Part shown: positions 44,204 to 56,439 of the stretch, piece after piece
Position numbering within the stretch: the first letter of the stretch is position 1
Layout of the letters: each line of letters begins with the position of its first letter
DNA from: Puccinellia tenuiflora
Taxonomy: Eukaryota > Streptophyta > Magnoliopsida > Poales > Poaceae
Direction: 5' to 3'
Length of the DNA stretch: 64,000 nucleotides
Assembly: GCA_012064385.1 (NCBI GenBank)
Contig: QRDG01000410.1
Location: forward strand, 1-64,000
Notes under the pieces: generated by a model
What the model was told of the DNA's origin: nothing
Databases searched by the model: none
Seen by the model: only the letters and a program-made list of their open reading frames with translations
Position numbers and translations under genes: made by a program

Positions 44204-46416
44204 ATGGGGCTGCTGGCACTCAATCGGCTCATGTCCATGCGGCGGGATCGGCGTCGCCGGCCAATTCAAGGCCGTAGTAAGCCACGGCCTCTTAGCTCTC
44301 TGTTTATCCATCTCTGCTATGTTGTGTCTGCATGTCCTGGCATCTACAACCTGTGCCTTTTGCCATCGATCTATAACCCATATTTTTATTTTTATTTTAC
44401 GATGATTCTGCAACCTGTTCGACGGTATGAATAGAAACTCTGCGGTTGATCTGTACATGCTTCCATTGTTGTTTTGTTCCATCAGTATCTCTGTTTTTCT
44501 AACCAATGCATCATGTACTGCAGATCGATTGGTGACTTCAGCTGCTAAAAGGAAGCACTCACCCAGCCAACAAGATGACAATTCTCGGAGTCATAAAAAA
44601 TCGAGATATTCAGGACCAATCCTTCTAGAGGTTCGTCATTAAATGTTGATAACGAACAACTTACACTGCAAGTAAAATATCAGTGTGTCTGTTTTAGGTG
44701 CGCAAATTGGTGGATAAATGCTTTGCTTGCTCAATAAAACTATCATATTTCATATAGCTATCCCCTTAGTAGCGGGTTTGTACTGTTTGCTTAACAATTT
44801 GGAGCAAGCTTTCGCCTTTGCAACTCCAGTGTTGAACTTTTCCAAATGCTTGTGCTTGCAGGACATATGGCGTCATATACATTCTCTACTTCCTCTACGA
44901 GATGCTGCACGTGTTGCCTGTGTGTCTCGTTTATTTCGATGTTCTTGGAGAACCTTTCCCAATCTCACCATAACTAGGGAAACACTAGGTTTGAAAGACG
45001 AGTTTTCATCACCTAAAGTATCAATAGTTCTTGCAAAACAGACCAACCACATTCTGGAAAACCACTCCGGCGATGGCGTGAAGGCACTCACGCTTCAAAT
45101 AAATGATTTTCCTATTTTCAGCACATCCTCTGATCTCAACCGATGGCTTCGTAAGGCTGTTAAACCAGGGATTGAAAAGCTTGACCTAGGGGTGGTGCCG
45201 CACTCACGTCATGCAGATGTGTATGAATTTCCATGCCGACTTTTACTTAATGGGAGTGGCAAGTCAATTAGGCGTCTTTATCTCAGCAATTGTGCCTTCC
45301 GTCCCAGGCCTGGACTTTGCTGCTTAACAAGCCTGACCAGTCTGGATTTTAGTGGTGTGCGTATTACCGGGGATGAGTTAAGGTGCATTTTTTTCAGTTC
45401 AGTTGCTTTGGTGAAATTGAGACTCGATTATTGCAATGAGATAACTTTCCTGGAGATACCTAGCCTGCTGCAATGTCTTAGCCACTTGGATGTCTGTGAA
45501 TGCAAAAATCTGAAAGTTATAGAGAGCGAAGCCCCTAATCTCTACAGTTTTAGTTGTAGTGGTGCCCTGGTCCGACTATCACTTGGTGATTCATTGCAAA
45601 ACTTTAGATCCTTTGTTTCATCTTGGGGCGTGTTTCATTATGCGTGTAAAAATATTCCGCACATTGTGCCAAATCTTGAAGCTCTTATCATAACCTCATA
45701 TGTGGTATGCTCTTAAACTTTAGATTATTAGCCAGCATTATGCAACAAAAAGTAGCAAGGTCCTTGGATAATTAGTCTGAAGCATTTTTTCTGTGCAGAG
45801 GGATACACTGGTGGTACCTGTACCTGGCAAATTCCTCCACCTCCGGCACATGTGTTTTGAGTTTATTTCCCCAGACTATGATTATTTCTCTCTGGTTCCT
45901 TTTCTTGACGCTTGTCCTTCCTTGGAGACTTTAAAGTTGTTTGTAAGTCATCTTCCTCTTGCCGAAGAGAGTGATATATCTGTGGTGGAGAATTCATTAG
46001 TTATTTTTGACATTGACATCTATCCAATGCAGGTAGCGCCGGTTGCCATGGAGGAAAAATCGGTTTTAAAAAATTCTTCTAATGATCTAGGGCAGATGCC
46101 AGGGCACTTGCATAGGAACATCAAAGATGTGCAGATCGTTGGTTTCTGTGCTGCCAAGAGCATGGTTGAGCTGACATGCCATATTCTTGAGAATGCAAAG
46201 TCACTTAAGTGCCTTACACTGAGCGTCATTTACAGCGGTGAAATTTGGTGTTCCTCCAGCAAAAGCGCTAAATGCCCCCGGATGAGTAGGGATATGCTCA
46301 TGGAAGCCCAAAAAGCACTGTTGGCGATAGAAAGATACATTGTGGGGAAAGTTCCTTCTTCTGTCGGGTTGAAAATCGTGGGGCCTTGCGGCCGGTGCAA
46401 TCCTCTTAAAATTTAG
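44204..46416 (+). CDS. F-box/LRR protein, four exons
   Basis: Proposed exons are 44204-44276, 44524-44630, 44862-45704 and 45799-46416, all with GT-AG introns and matching phases, giving 546 residues. The basic N-terminus (MRRDRRRRPIQGR, KRKHSPSQQD) resembles a nuclear signal. The F-box is split by intron 2: PILLE, then DIWRHIHSLLPLRDAARVAC and SRLFRCSWRTFPNL (about residues 55-95). Leucine-rich repeats follow (SIRRLYLSNC, LTSLTSLDFSGVRI, LVKLRLDYCNEITFLEIPSL, LSHLDVCECKNLKVIES), then an FBD-like end. The expected role is an SCF substrate receptor. Exon 3 could end three bases earlier. A fragment is duplicated at 59421-63071. Confidence 0.82.
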
Positions 46417-47300
46417 TGTCGGTTTGTGACCTAGCTCCAGCTTGTGGAGCCCCGGGCAAAGTGGTGTCAACTCTAGAATTTGAGCAGACTAGGTAAGCAT
46501 AAATTATCTTATAAGCCAGCTACATGTTTGGAGTTGTGATTTCTCTTTCCTTGCACTATTTTTTATGTAATTCTACATGGGCACGAATACGTGGTATTTG
46601 CATCTCTTTTTTGTTTCGTGCCAATTGTTTAGGTCTTGCACCTTAAATCCATCGGTCGTTATACTTGGCTCCAGTTGTTACATTTTGGGGTTGCTTCGGT
46701 ACACCCCCTCCCCTCAAACTTAAACTGTTTTTTTCTAATTAGTTAATTAGATTGATTAAATATGTTGGCCCGCCGAAGCCCATACATACCCAGTGCCTGT
46801 AAACCCACGTATTCCTATACCATACTGGCATACTAGACGGAGCAGCGCGCTTGCATATGCCGTAGTTTGTGTGACGCGTTTCGATCGGTTCTCAGCAAAT
46901 CAGCAGTTTGGTTTGGGCTTGGCATATCGTGGACTCGTGGTGAATTTGCGTGGCGCGTCAAAACGTGGTGCGAGTTGTTCGGCGCGTAGGCGTACATGCG
47001 TATATGGTATATACGTGGCGTTGAGTTGAGTTTGTGAGGACGTGCTGGCGTGGCGCTTCCATACTGTTGTAATCTTAGAAAACCTGCAATCTGCAATCCA
47101 ACTTTGACGCACACGATGAACAACGCCCTACTGAAGCTGTTGATGGCATCCTCTCTAGCTGGACAGACCATCTTGAGCGCTACCCTCAAACTGCTAGGCA
47201 CGGCGGTGCGAGAAGAGCACGGATGGTAAACTGGAAAAGAGGTAGTTTAAGAGCCGACGGAGTCGGCAGCAAACAGCGTATATATTAGTTCGTCAACCGG
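46417..47300. other. 3' region of the F-box/LRR gene and intergenic DNA
   Basis: No gene recognised. A short open stretch at about 47106-47240 does not match a family I know. Confidence 0.35.
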
Positions 47301-47305
47301 CTGCA

Positions 47306-47430
47306 GGACACCGTCATTATATTGATGAGAGGTGGCGGCAATGGAAGTCCGGACACAGGGAGGAGCTGGAGGGCTTTCTTGACGTGCTCATCACGCTCAT
47401 GGACGCAGACGGGAACCCTATTCTGAGTGC
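47306..47430 (+). pseudogene. Cytochrome P450 (CYP79-like) fragment
   Basis: One frame reads YIDERWRQWKSGHREELEGF then LDVLITLMDADGNPIL, which resembles the helix G-H region of CYP79-type P450s before the I helix. It is preceded by an acceptor-like CTGCAG. The I-helix (A/G)GX(D/E)T(T/S), the ExxR and the haem-Cys loop are all absent nearby. A bare exon fragment, not a gene. Confidence 0.5.
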
Positions 47431-47669
47431 TTCCATTGCTTCGTTGCAAGGCTCATTATGCTCCTTTCTGTTATATAGAAAATCACCATGCAAAAAAGTA
47501 TTCTAAACGTGGTTAGCACACCTAATTCTCCTGTCGTAGTTAGTCTTGTGTAGCTGAGTAAGCAACTAATTTTCACCCTTGTAACCAGAACATTAAAACA
47601 TTCAGACAAAGGTCACACAGAAAAGTAGTGTTCAACCTTTTGCACACATGTACGATGCTAACCTACAGC

Positions 47670-47857
47670 TACTATTAGAGTATATATATTACGGTTTAGG
47701 TTTTGGTAGTTTAACGAGTTGTAATCCTAGTCTATCGCTCCTAGTTCCCTTAGTCCCCAAGTCTTCTCTACTATATAAACAGCCCACTGTGGCTCATTGT
47801 AATCACCGAAACACCCAATATCAATATAATTAATATTTCGTAATACATCATCTATCA
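47670..47857 (+). repeat. Copia-like LTR end
   Basis: Has an ACTATATAAACAG TATA box (about 47769), ends CTATCA at 47857 and is followed by a Met-type primer site. The start (ATTAGAGTATATATATTAC) is approximate because the expected TG is not clear. No second LTR was found in the window. Confidence 0.55.
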
Positions 47858-47869
47858 TGGTATCAGAGC
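47858..47869 (+). other. Primer binding site, initiator tRNA-Met type
   Basis: TGGTATCAGAGC directly after the LTR end, on the plus strand. Confidence 0.75.
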
Positions 47870-50270
47870 GGCAAGTTCCTTGATCTAGCCGCCACCCACG
47901 CTTCCGCCGCGCCGCCCTCGGGGAGATCTTCTCCGCTGGGGGCAGTGCAACTCGTAGATTAGATATCGTCCAATTTTCTCGCCAGCTGCTTGACCGGCGT
48001 TTCTTCTACTTTCGCCGATCATAGATCGGATTGCGTCGCCCACCACCGCACGTCGTCATCACGCGCCTCTACTCCGACCAAGTCGTCGACTTAGCTCCGC
48101 CAAGCCTCCACGCTCCATCGCCGACTTCATCGTCCACGCGTCTTCACCACGCCAGCTCGTCTTCGACAACGTTAACCGAGTACGCGCCTCGCCGTCAACA
48201 TCGGGCTGCACCAACATGACCATGGTCATCATCGCCGGCAACTATCTACACCAACATCTCCGCATTGTCGCCACCACCACCGATCGTGGTCAACGTCAAC
48301 GCCAAACGGGTTCTTCTTCGCCGAATCCGGGTTAAATCCCCGACATCTACTACTTCTACAACTCGACCTACTTTAACAAACATCGTCTTCGTCCATCACG
48401 ACCTTGCTACCAGAGTTGGAATATTTTTTTTTCTCTACTCCGAAACCAACGACGGGAACCGACCGTCAAACGGAGAATCTTCTTTGCTCCTCCAACCAAC
48501 TCTAGCTCGCATGACCGGTACTGGCAACACCGGCGCGTGCCTTCGTCCCCGACACTCTCCTGAGTTTGGCAAGCTCGGCACGGCGTGCCTCCTACCTCAA
48601 CTACATCCACGTCTACGACAACTACGTCTACCTCAACAACAACAACAACAACGGCTACTTTCCCAAAGCTCAACAACGACATCGACCACGCACGGCAACA
48701 GCGACCACGACTACAGCGCCCACACCACGACGACAATCCTGACGACGACCCGAGGCTGCCGGCAGGGAATCCACACCATCTTCATCTACACGGCAACGAG
48801 GGCGGGGCTGTAGGCAGGAAGCTTGGTACCATCTTCATCACCACGACGACATTGGAGATGTCGGCAAGCCGTCCGGCATCACCTCCACCTCCATGACGAC
48901 ATTGGCGTGGCTGTCGGCATGCAGCCCGGCGCCATCAATAACATGAACCGGCGTGCAGCTCGGCGCGGTGCGGCCACCATAAGCGCGTCGAAACCGAAGA
49001 TGCCGGGGCTGCCGACGCAGTCTGCCAGTCTTCGGTGCTGCCACGAACGGCGACAGCGTTGGAGTCGCCGGCCGGTGTGCAACCTGCCATTGGCCTCATC
49101 GGCGGACACTACGAGGAAAGAAGTGAAGGAGTACATATCGTGAGCTAGTGTGTACGGTGCATGGTCTTGTGCATGTATCGGCCATGCATATGTACATGCT
49201 AGCTAGCTATATACGCCTGGAGTTTTTGGTTGCTTCTGGGCATCTTCAGCGTCGAGCTCAGTGCCATCTTCATCGCCGCGACGACGAGGATGCCGCATGG
49301 CTGCCGGCATGCAGTCCGGCCCCATGGACGCGACACTGTGAGAGAAAAGAAGCCAGGGAGTGGGCACATATCGTGAGCTAGTACGTACGTGCATGGCTTT
49401 GAGCACGCATCAGCCATGCATGTGCGTGCGGCTCAACCAAGTCCAAGACCATCATTGCACTAGCGCCGTAGGACATGCCGTGGTGCTACGTCTTCATGCC
49501 CATCCGAGGCGTTGCATGAGACACGACGCCAACCCTGGCCCGTCACCACCAACCTGAGAGTCAAGGCGGATGACACTCGCGCCGCCAACTACACGGAGGT
49601 GGCTCTAGGCGAGCGACCATCGAATGGAGGTGACACACGACGTCTCCTACACCCCACTTCTACGAGCCCATGAGACGGTGTCCTTGTCTATGCCGACAGC
49701 CATGAACTTGGCGTCACGTCAAGATGGGACGCCGACCACATCGGCTATGCTGACTCGGGCGTGCATCGGTTCCACACCGATGCCGATCTCCACCAATAAC
49801 TTACTCCTGCGAGGCATACCCCTTGCGCACCCCGACGAGGCTGTAGATCGTCAAGAAGTCCGAGCTTAGCCGACCCATGCTACTTCAAGTACAACTACAT
49901 CAACGCCGCCAAGACCGACGAGGCACGACGGCGAGGGCGGGCGTGGCCGGAGCAAAGGCCACGCTACTTGCGGCGCGTGTACCGACGAGGACACGGGCTC
50001 TGCCGCCGCCCACACACATCACCACCACACCATGCATGGAGAGCGCGAAGCGAAGACGAAGATGACCACACGGCTTAATCGGAGGTGTCTCGCGGTGTAA
50101 CCCGCGGAGTAATTAACCGGGTGCCTTTCGAGGCCCCGGGAACCAGGAGATCACAATCGCCATAGTCAGGCTGGCCACGCAAGCAGGCCACGGAGCGCAT
50201 TTGTATTAGGGACCTTGTACTTTGTTTCTCCAAGAAAGATTAATAAATACTCGCTTCCCTATCATTTTCT
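47870..50270 (+). mobile_element. Interior of a Copia-like element, low-complexity, no gag-pol
   Basis: GC-rich sequence with many CAACTACGTCTACC- and GCATGCAGYCCGGCGCCATC-like recurrences. The block GTGAGCTAGTGTGTACGGTG near 49140 recurs near 49373. No gag, integrase or reverse transcriptase motif in any frame. AATAAATA near 50242 and a drop in GC near 50200 mark the likely end. Read as the body of a non-autonomous element whose 3' LTR is lost. Confidence 0.4.
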
Positions 50271-50657
50271 TGTGTACTACGGTACACTGGCACGCCCGCA
50301 CTTTATTTTATCCGGCGCATGAGAGAAACACGCTACCTACCCTTCTCGTAGTAGTCATCGCACCAGATGTTTTTCTCGTGTCAAACACCATCGAAATAAC
50401 TATCTCTTGAGAGTTATCTGACAACTTGTCATAAATACCAAGTAAGAAAACCAAGTTCAAATCAATTCGTTTTCTGTATAACACTATGGACAAAATTAGA
50501 AGCCTCAACAACTATAGACTTTCATGACCAGTTTAGAGCATTACGATACTTAGATTACAAAAGGTAAGTAAACAATATTGTCATCATCAAATCAATTAGG
50601 TTGGTGACATAATTTTTAGCTACAATGCTATGATAAACAGAGCTCATTGGCGTATAT

Positions 50658-50776
50658 TTCTTATTAGTATTTGTTGCATCATAGTTAGCTACCTTTTTCT
50701 TATTAGTATTTGTTGCATCATAGTTTGCTACCTTTTTCTTTAGTATTTGTTGCATCATAGTTCGCTACCTTTTTCA
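50658..50776. repeat. Three-copy 38-39 bp tandem repeat
   Basis: Units TTAGTATTTGTTGCATCATA followed by GTT(A/T/C)GCTACCTTTTTC, starting at about 50662, 50701 and 50740. Confidence 0.85.
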
Positions 50777-51020
50777 TTTGTAAACAGAATCCAATGTTCA
50801 TAATTTAGAACATCCGGAAAGACAACTATGTAATCATCTTCAGAATTTAGTATGATAGAAATTGAGACATCGACTATCCAATGAGTGAGCCATGTTTCAC
50901 CAAAATAAAAATTATCTCTTATGTGCGAAGCGGGGAAACTCACCTTAAATTGATTTGGTTGGAGTCACTGCAAAGTTCAATGGTGAATCCTGGCGCCATG
51001 GCGCAAAAACTAAGATAATT
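50755..51020 (-). pseudogene. Possible small gene fragment of unknown identity
   Basis: On the minus strand an ATG at about 50998 (MAPGFTIELCSDSNQINL) runs to a good donor (AAG/GTGAGTTTC, about 50945). A further open stretch to 50755 has balanced composition (FYFGETWLTHWIVDV, DDYIVVFPDVLNYEHWILF). No family recognised. It may be a captured or decayed exon pair; weak call. Confidence 0.25.
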
Positions 51021-51529
51021 TAAATCGAGGAAGCAGAGATATATTTATCTTCAAGTTGACTTGTTTGCTGCACATGCATGCTTGACCTATATGCAAATGG
51101 CAATAACTTGTCACCACCTATTCCAAAAGAGATTAAACAGACTCCATGTAAAATAAGTTAGAGAAACAATGGTCTTTTCAGTACTACGTTATGTGCTAAC
51201 TGCACTATTCATGAGCCTCTGATGGCGAAAGATGACATCCCCTTAAATTCAGATCCATGGCACAGAACTTGAGTACTTGTGCAGCTATGGTCAGGCTGTC
51301 CCAATAATTTTATCATGCATGGAGATTCCCACAAACGCAGGGAGACCGAACTAAGCCGAATTGTAGTGTTAAAACAGTTTTGGCTACGACGGATCATTCT
51401 GTATTTCTAACCCTAAAATGTATATGAAACTCTTAACTACTTGAGGAAAGCATAAGAAGGGGAAATTGCTACTACTTATGTATTTCTATGAAAGTACTTT
51501 CCTTCAATTCATCTTAAGATACATGAAAG
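51021..51529. other. Intergenic DNA, no feature seen
   Basis: AT-rich, no supported frame. Confidence 0.35.
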
Positions 51530-51594
51530 CACTAGTAGAAACAAGGTCATTAGTCCCGGGTCGGGAGGACCTCTAGTCCCGGCTTGGCACCCGG
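51530..51594 (+). mobile_element. CACTA terminus, interrupted
   Basis: CACTAGTAGAAACAAGG followed by two TAGTCCCGG subterminal repeats is a CACTA left end. It is cut at 51594 by the LTR of the next element. The rest of the CACTA was not found in the window. Confidence 0.7.
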
Positions 51595-52231
51595 TGAGGT
51601 GGTGGATAGCACGGCATACCCATCGGAGATGGGGAAGATTGTGGAGCAAGGCAACAATGGTGTTCGCGCGGGATTGAGTAACAAGCATGCTAACACACAC
51701 GATGTACCCAGGTTCAGGGCCCTCTTGTGGAGGTAACACCCCTATGTCCTGCTTGTCTGGTTTCTTATTGCTAGATCACAAGTTCGGGCTACAATGGCGC
51801 TCCTAGAGTTGTTTCTGGTGGAGGCCGGCTTGGCTGCATAGCCGGTTGGAGGTTGAAGATGAAGATGATCATGGGTTTTTGACGTGCCTCTCGCAGGAGG
51901 CTCTAGCCCGCCTTATATAGACAACGGGCTAGGGTTTTGGGGTTACAAGGAGATTACAGGGTTACCCCTATGACATCATCTAAAGTACAATCCGGCTTGA
52001 GCTGGATCATCATAGCACTGTTGAGGTAACGCCCGACACAGAGTACTGTTCACGGGCGACGGTTGTGTGGGGCTGGCCCACTGGTACGGACCGGTCGGTT
52101 GGTAGGTCCGGCTGCTCCAAGCTGAACGGAGGCGTTCCCAAGCCGGACTGGTCCGTCCGCCTTGATCTGGCCGACTTGAATTCTTTGGAGGGTGAGCATC
52201 TTTAGGGTATTTGGGGTTCATCTCCCCAACA
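51595..52231 (-). repeat. 3' LTR of a Gypsy-like element
   Basis: 637 bp. On the minus strand it starts TGTTGGGGAGATGAACCCC and ends CCACCACCTCA. On the same strand it is preceded by the purine tract AGCTCGGGGGCTAG (52245-52232), which fixes orientation. It is related to the LTR at 40964-41500. The 5 bp outside it are CCCGG. Confidence 0.75.
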
Positions 52232-54175
52232 CTAGCCCCCGAGCTCGTGGAGGCTTGTCTGCTTGCTGGGAAGGCTTCATGAGCTTCCTCTGTCTTGTAT
52301 GATGAACGGTTGAAACTTTAGAGCGACTCAGCTTGAGGTGGCCGGCTTGTCCGGCGGTCGTTGTAGACTGCTCGTTCGGCTTGGGACAGCCGGTTGTTGA
52401 AGACCTTGACGGCTTCACTTGAACGTCTTGAGTGTGTGGATCGTGGCTTACGCCAACCATGTTCTGCCGCCTTGCTCGACTGGTGGCTCTCTGGCCGAGG
52501 TTCAGGGCACGTCTCCTCGGCTTCGTCGTGTGGGATCTTCTACGGCAACCGCCTGCTGGCAGGATCCTTTGTGGTGGAAGTGGCCACGACCGCGCGCCAC
52601 GCGGCGCAGTAAGCGGAGGCGGTTCCGCAGGCTGCAGCTTTAAAAGAGGAAAGAGGGGGAACGGCCGTGGTTACCGTTTCCCACTCTCGCACCCTCTTCT
52701 TCGCTGCTCCTTGTGCTCTTTGTCGCCCGTCGAACTTCTTCCGCATCCTCGTCGTCTCCGGCGTCGTCCCTTCTCCGACGGGAAATCGAACCTCCATGGC
52801 AAGCACAGGTGCTTGGATGGGCTCCGTTGTGGACGATTCCGACGTTCGAAGATTCCGCCGGGGTCAATTTCTGGGGATGGAGGATGAAGTGGGAGCCCGT
52901 GCTCCCGACGCGGAGGAGGTCTCGCCGAACCCCAGGAAGGGCGAGTTCGTCGTCTTCGGTGCGCACCTGGAGAGCGGATTGGGGCTACCGGCGAGCCCAT
53001 TCTTTCAGGAGTTTCTGCAGTTTTACGGGCTGCAGCCCCACCATCTGGGGGCCAACTGCTTTACACAATTGCCGTGCTTCATCACGCTGTGTGAGGCCTA
53101 CTTGGGCATCTGGCCCTGCATGGAGGTGTTCGCCATGTTCTTCTACCTGCGCGCTCAGACGACAGATGGGAAGCAGCGCGACTGCGGCATCGTCTCCATT
53201 TACACGAAGAACACGCCGCTCCCCAAGATCCAATTGCCCGATTCCATCAAAAAGTGGCATACCACCTACTTCTACGTCCGGAATCGGACTGAGGTTGACC
53301 GGGTTGGCCTTCCCGCCTTCACTGATGCGCTGCCGGCTCAATAGTCTTGGAACCGAAAGCCCTTGGCGGACGGGGCTCTGGAGGAGGTCCTGATGGGCCG
53401 GCTGAATGAGCTGGTGGACGCCGGCCTGACGTCCAGGGATTTAACCCTGGCTTGGCTGTCCAGGCGGATGTTTCCACTGTGGGCCTGGTCGCACAAAATG
53501 TGCTTCTACTCCGGGCCTAGGGATCCCACCTGGGTCAGCATGGAGGTTGTGCCACTGGACAGCTTGCGCCGGTGGGCCGCTCGCGTCATCACCGATCAGG
53601 TTGGGCGGAACTGGAAGTTCGGGCTCCGCCCGTTCACGCGTTCGGAACGCGCTCCTGAGGTTAGTAGTTCTTATTGCTTTTTTGGCTTGTCTTCGGTTTT
53701 TCCAGCCTGCCGCCGTTTGATCCGGCTGGCGGGTTGTGCAGCTTTGCGAGCTCCAAAGGCTGAAGACCTTGAGATCGTCTTCGAGAATGACCTCTGCGGC
53801 CCTTTCTCCAAGGAGCTGGCGGCTATCCTTGAGATGGAGGCCTCCAAAGGGCAGGCGGCAGAGGAAGAAGAGGCCGCCTCGGAGGGAGACGCGGCTGACG
53901 ATGCCCGCGATGCCCCTGATGCGGGGAAGCCGGCGGACAGGCATGGCGACACCACCGAGTCGTTCGATGGCGGTGTTGGTGCTGATGGCGGTGGCGATGA
54001 TGACCGTGCCGCAGCGAGCTCCGTCCCCACGGCCGGCTCCGATTCCGACTCGGCCGCCTATAGGGATTCAGAGCTTGAGGTCGACCTCCCGCCTCTGGTT
54101 TCAAAAACTGAGTTACAAAAACTAGTAAGTGTAACTAAAGAAAAAACGATATCATGTAACTTTGCTAGGAAATAA
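52232..54175 (-). mobile_element. 3' part of the interior of a Gypsy (Tat-like) element
   Basis: Next to the purine tract lies a plus-strand accessory frame, opposite to the element's own sense. In known Tat-lineage Gypsy elements of grasses an antisense ORF sits between pol and the 3' LTR, just as here. Pol and the 5' LTR are absent, so the element is truncated near 54180. Confidence 0.6.
52796..54175 (+). pseudogene. Antisense accessory ORF, 'putative gypsy-type transposon' domain (PF04195-like)
   Basis: The frame from the ATG at 52796 is open to 54175 except for a single TAG at 53342-53344. The first part has FLQFYGLQPHHLGANCF, LCEAYLGIWPCMEVFAMFFY and WHTTYFYVRN, the conserved core of the PF04195 family. 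The part after the stop continues (MFPLWAWSHKMCFYSG) to a Glu/Asp/Ala-rich tail. An intron-like GTTAGT...TTGTGCAG stretch lies at about 53662-53738. Function of this family is unknown; it is typical of plant Gypsy elements. One nonsense codon is the only lesion seen. Confidence 0.65.
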
Positions 54176-54829
54176 AGAATTTTGGTACTCTTTAGTCACC
54201 GTGTTAATACTTACAGCGTTGCCAATCGATTCGCTATTTATATTATTCATCTGGCAAATTTTTACTGCAAATGGTTCTATGTTCTTAACTTTGTTGTAGT
54301 TTTTTTTTGCAAAGTACTATTTCTGGCAGAGATAATGCGTGAACAGATGGGGGTTGCCACTTGTACCTGTTTTAGCGCCGTTCGTTCTGTGAGGGTTTGT
54401 CCGCTTGATGTTTCTCTGCGACTTGATCCGGCTCCTGTCTCTCTGGGACTTTTGAGTGCATCAGACAGTGTATCAGAGTAGCAATTTCTTTTGTACAAAA
54501 AAAATTATGGTGTTTTAGTGTTCCTCATGGCACAAGTATCATTAGGGGATGAAATTTATGCTGCTGGGCGGTGTTGGTGTGTTGTGTTACAAACCGTGTG
54601 AAAATGGGTCAGTTATTTTTGCTTCTGATTAAGGAGTCGACCTCCGAACTCACACCGACAAACTGTGAGGCTGAGCCTAGGGAAGAAGCATCGCCAGAAT
54701 TGTTAGGATCACAACACGGCTTTGGTAGATCTGAAGGGGGAGTCCTCGTGGGAGCTAGTTGGTTAGTGTGTGGTGCTCGAACGGATTCGGGATTTGTAGG
54801 TATCGTACATCTGGTCGAAAAAAAATCCC
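54176..54829. other. Unassigned DNA between two retroelement segments
   Basis: AT-rich to 54600, then a part ending CTGGTCGAAAAAAAA, which could be an A-tail of a LINE-like sequence. No gene recognised. Confidence 0.3.
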
Positions 54830-55990
54830 CCGCGTCGTCTCCCCGAGAGAGGTGACCGGGGGCTCCCTGTCCCTCTCGCCGCAACCTCTCCTCCCCCGAG
54901 CTCCTCCCCCCGCTGCCGCCGGCCTGTCTCACCGGGCCTTGCCCGCGTGGGGTCGGTGGCGGCGGGCCTTCCTCTCCCCGTGCGCGCAACGTCCCGTCTC
55001 GGGCGGTGGCGGTTGGCGGCGGTGCTGGTCGGCCGGTGGCGGTTCCGGCTGGAGGTGGCTGGTGGCGGCGGCGCGCAGCACCAGGCGACCTCTCCTGCGG
55101 TGGCGCTGCTCCTTGGCGGCGGCGAGCCTGCTGCTCGATCGAGCCTCCGCCGGTGCCCGCATGGCCCAGATCTGGGCCCTTTGGGCCCGATATAGGTCCG
55201 GGCGGGCCGGCCGGCTCGCAAGACGGCGGCTTTTCCTCGAGATGGGGATGGAGGCGACGGTGACTGGGTGGCGGCGATGTAGCCTTCCTGCTGCAGCGCG
55301 GTGGTGGAGCTTAGCGGGCCCGTTTACGGCCCGGCCGGGCCGATGGCGCTGAACCAGAGGGTAGCGGCGGGCGACCTACGTGATGCAGTGTGGCAGCGGA
55401 CTTTGCGGATCCGATCTGGGTCCGGCCGGGCAGTGTGGCCTGGTTTGTCCCTGCGGCGTCCGGTCGGCACCCGCAGCTGGCGGTGGAGGACGTCCTCCAG
55501 GTGGTCGTGCTGCTGCCGCCCTCCGAGTCTAGTGCTGGCCTGGTGTGCTCCTGTCGCCGCGTCCGGTCGGCTACCGCGTCAGCGGTGGAGGTGGTTCCCT
55601 CCCGTGTGGCTACAGAGTTGGCAACCCCGGAACCTGCTGTCTCCATTTTGCTATGTCTAGGCCTCGCATCGGTTCACAGTGAGACGACCGTGGTGGCGCG
55701 TGCAGGTGGGCGGCGTTGTTGAGTGGAAGACTACGGATCGGTTGGGGTAGTGGTTTTTTGGGGGGTCGGGAGAAATCCTTGTCGTCTTACGACATCGACG
55801 GGGCGACGCCTATGGGTGCCGTCATTCCTTCTTGAAGGGCGTCGGCTGCACCCCTTCCCCACACCCCTGCGTACGGGGGAAACCCTAGGCCATGGCCGGG
55901 CAGCAGCGTCGTCATCGTCGCAGTCCTTCTTGAAGGTGTTGCTTGTACGCGACGATCTGGAACTCTAGAAGCGTGGTTGGACCTTCTCGG
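54830..55990 (+). mobile_element. GC-rich block, probably a LINE 5' leader
   Basis: Opens CCCCCGCGTCGTCTCCCCGA and is dominated by GGCGGTGGCGG-type runs. Overlapping long open frames occur on both strands, none with a recognisable domain. The style is that of Triticeae LINE 5' untranslated regions. Identity is inferred from composition only. Confidence 0.35.
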
Positions 55991-56204
55991 TGGGCGCAGC
56001 GGTGGCGAACCATCTTAGTTTTGTTGATCTGCCGCTGTCGGCATTCTTTTTCTTTGGACGCGACTATACGTAGGGCGCCCTATATTTGGTAAAAGTGTAG
56101 ACAGTAGCATAGTACCACGTCTTGACGGTGGCATGCACGGTGGCATGCGCGTTTCATGATCCCAATCAGAGCGTTGGACAAGCAAATCCCCATGCATGCA
56201 CTAA

Positions 56205-56430
56205 ATGACGAAACTGCTGATATCATCCCGCATTAAATGCAAAATGCGGAAATTTAAAACATTTTATAGTTCAAACCGTTCATCCGATTTAAAATCCGTT
56301 TTCACCGTTAGACTAGTCGCGTCGAGATCTTCAAAACTAGATCCCATGTTGATATGTTCCGATGATATTTTTTTTGACCCGAAAGTTACCAACGACTTAA
56401 CACGTAAGTTACCAGGCTGTAATACGTAAG
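56205..56430. other. MULE-style sequence before the tandem arrays
   Basis: Contains CCGTTCATCCGATTTAAAAT and CGTCGAGATCTTCAAAACTAG, phrases I associate with non-autonomous MULE or related repeats in Triticeae. Termini not found. Confidence 0.3.
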
Positions 56431-56439
56431 TTACCACCC

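Noticed and set aside
52671..53341. Minus-strand and alternate-frame open stretches over the antisense ORF
   Set aside because: The plus frame from 52796 alone shows the PF04195-like blocks.
54759..55722. Overlapping long frames on both strands
   Set aside because: GC-rich low-complexity DNA; no domain in any frame, more likely a LINE leader.
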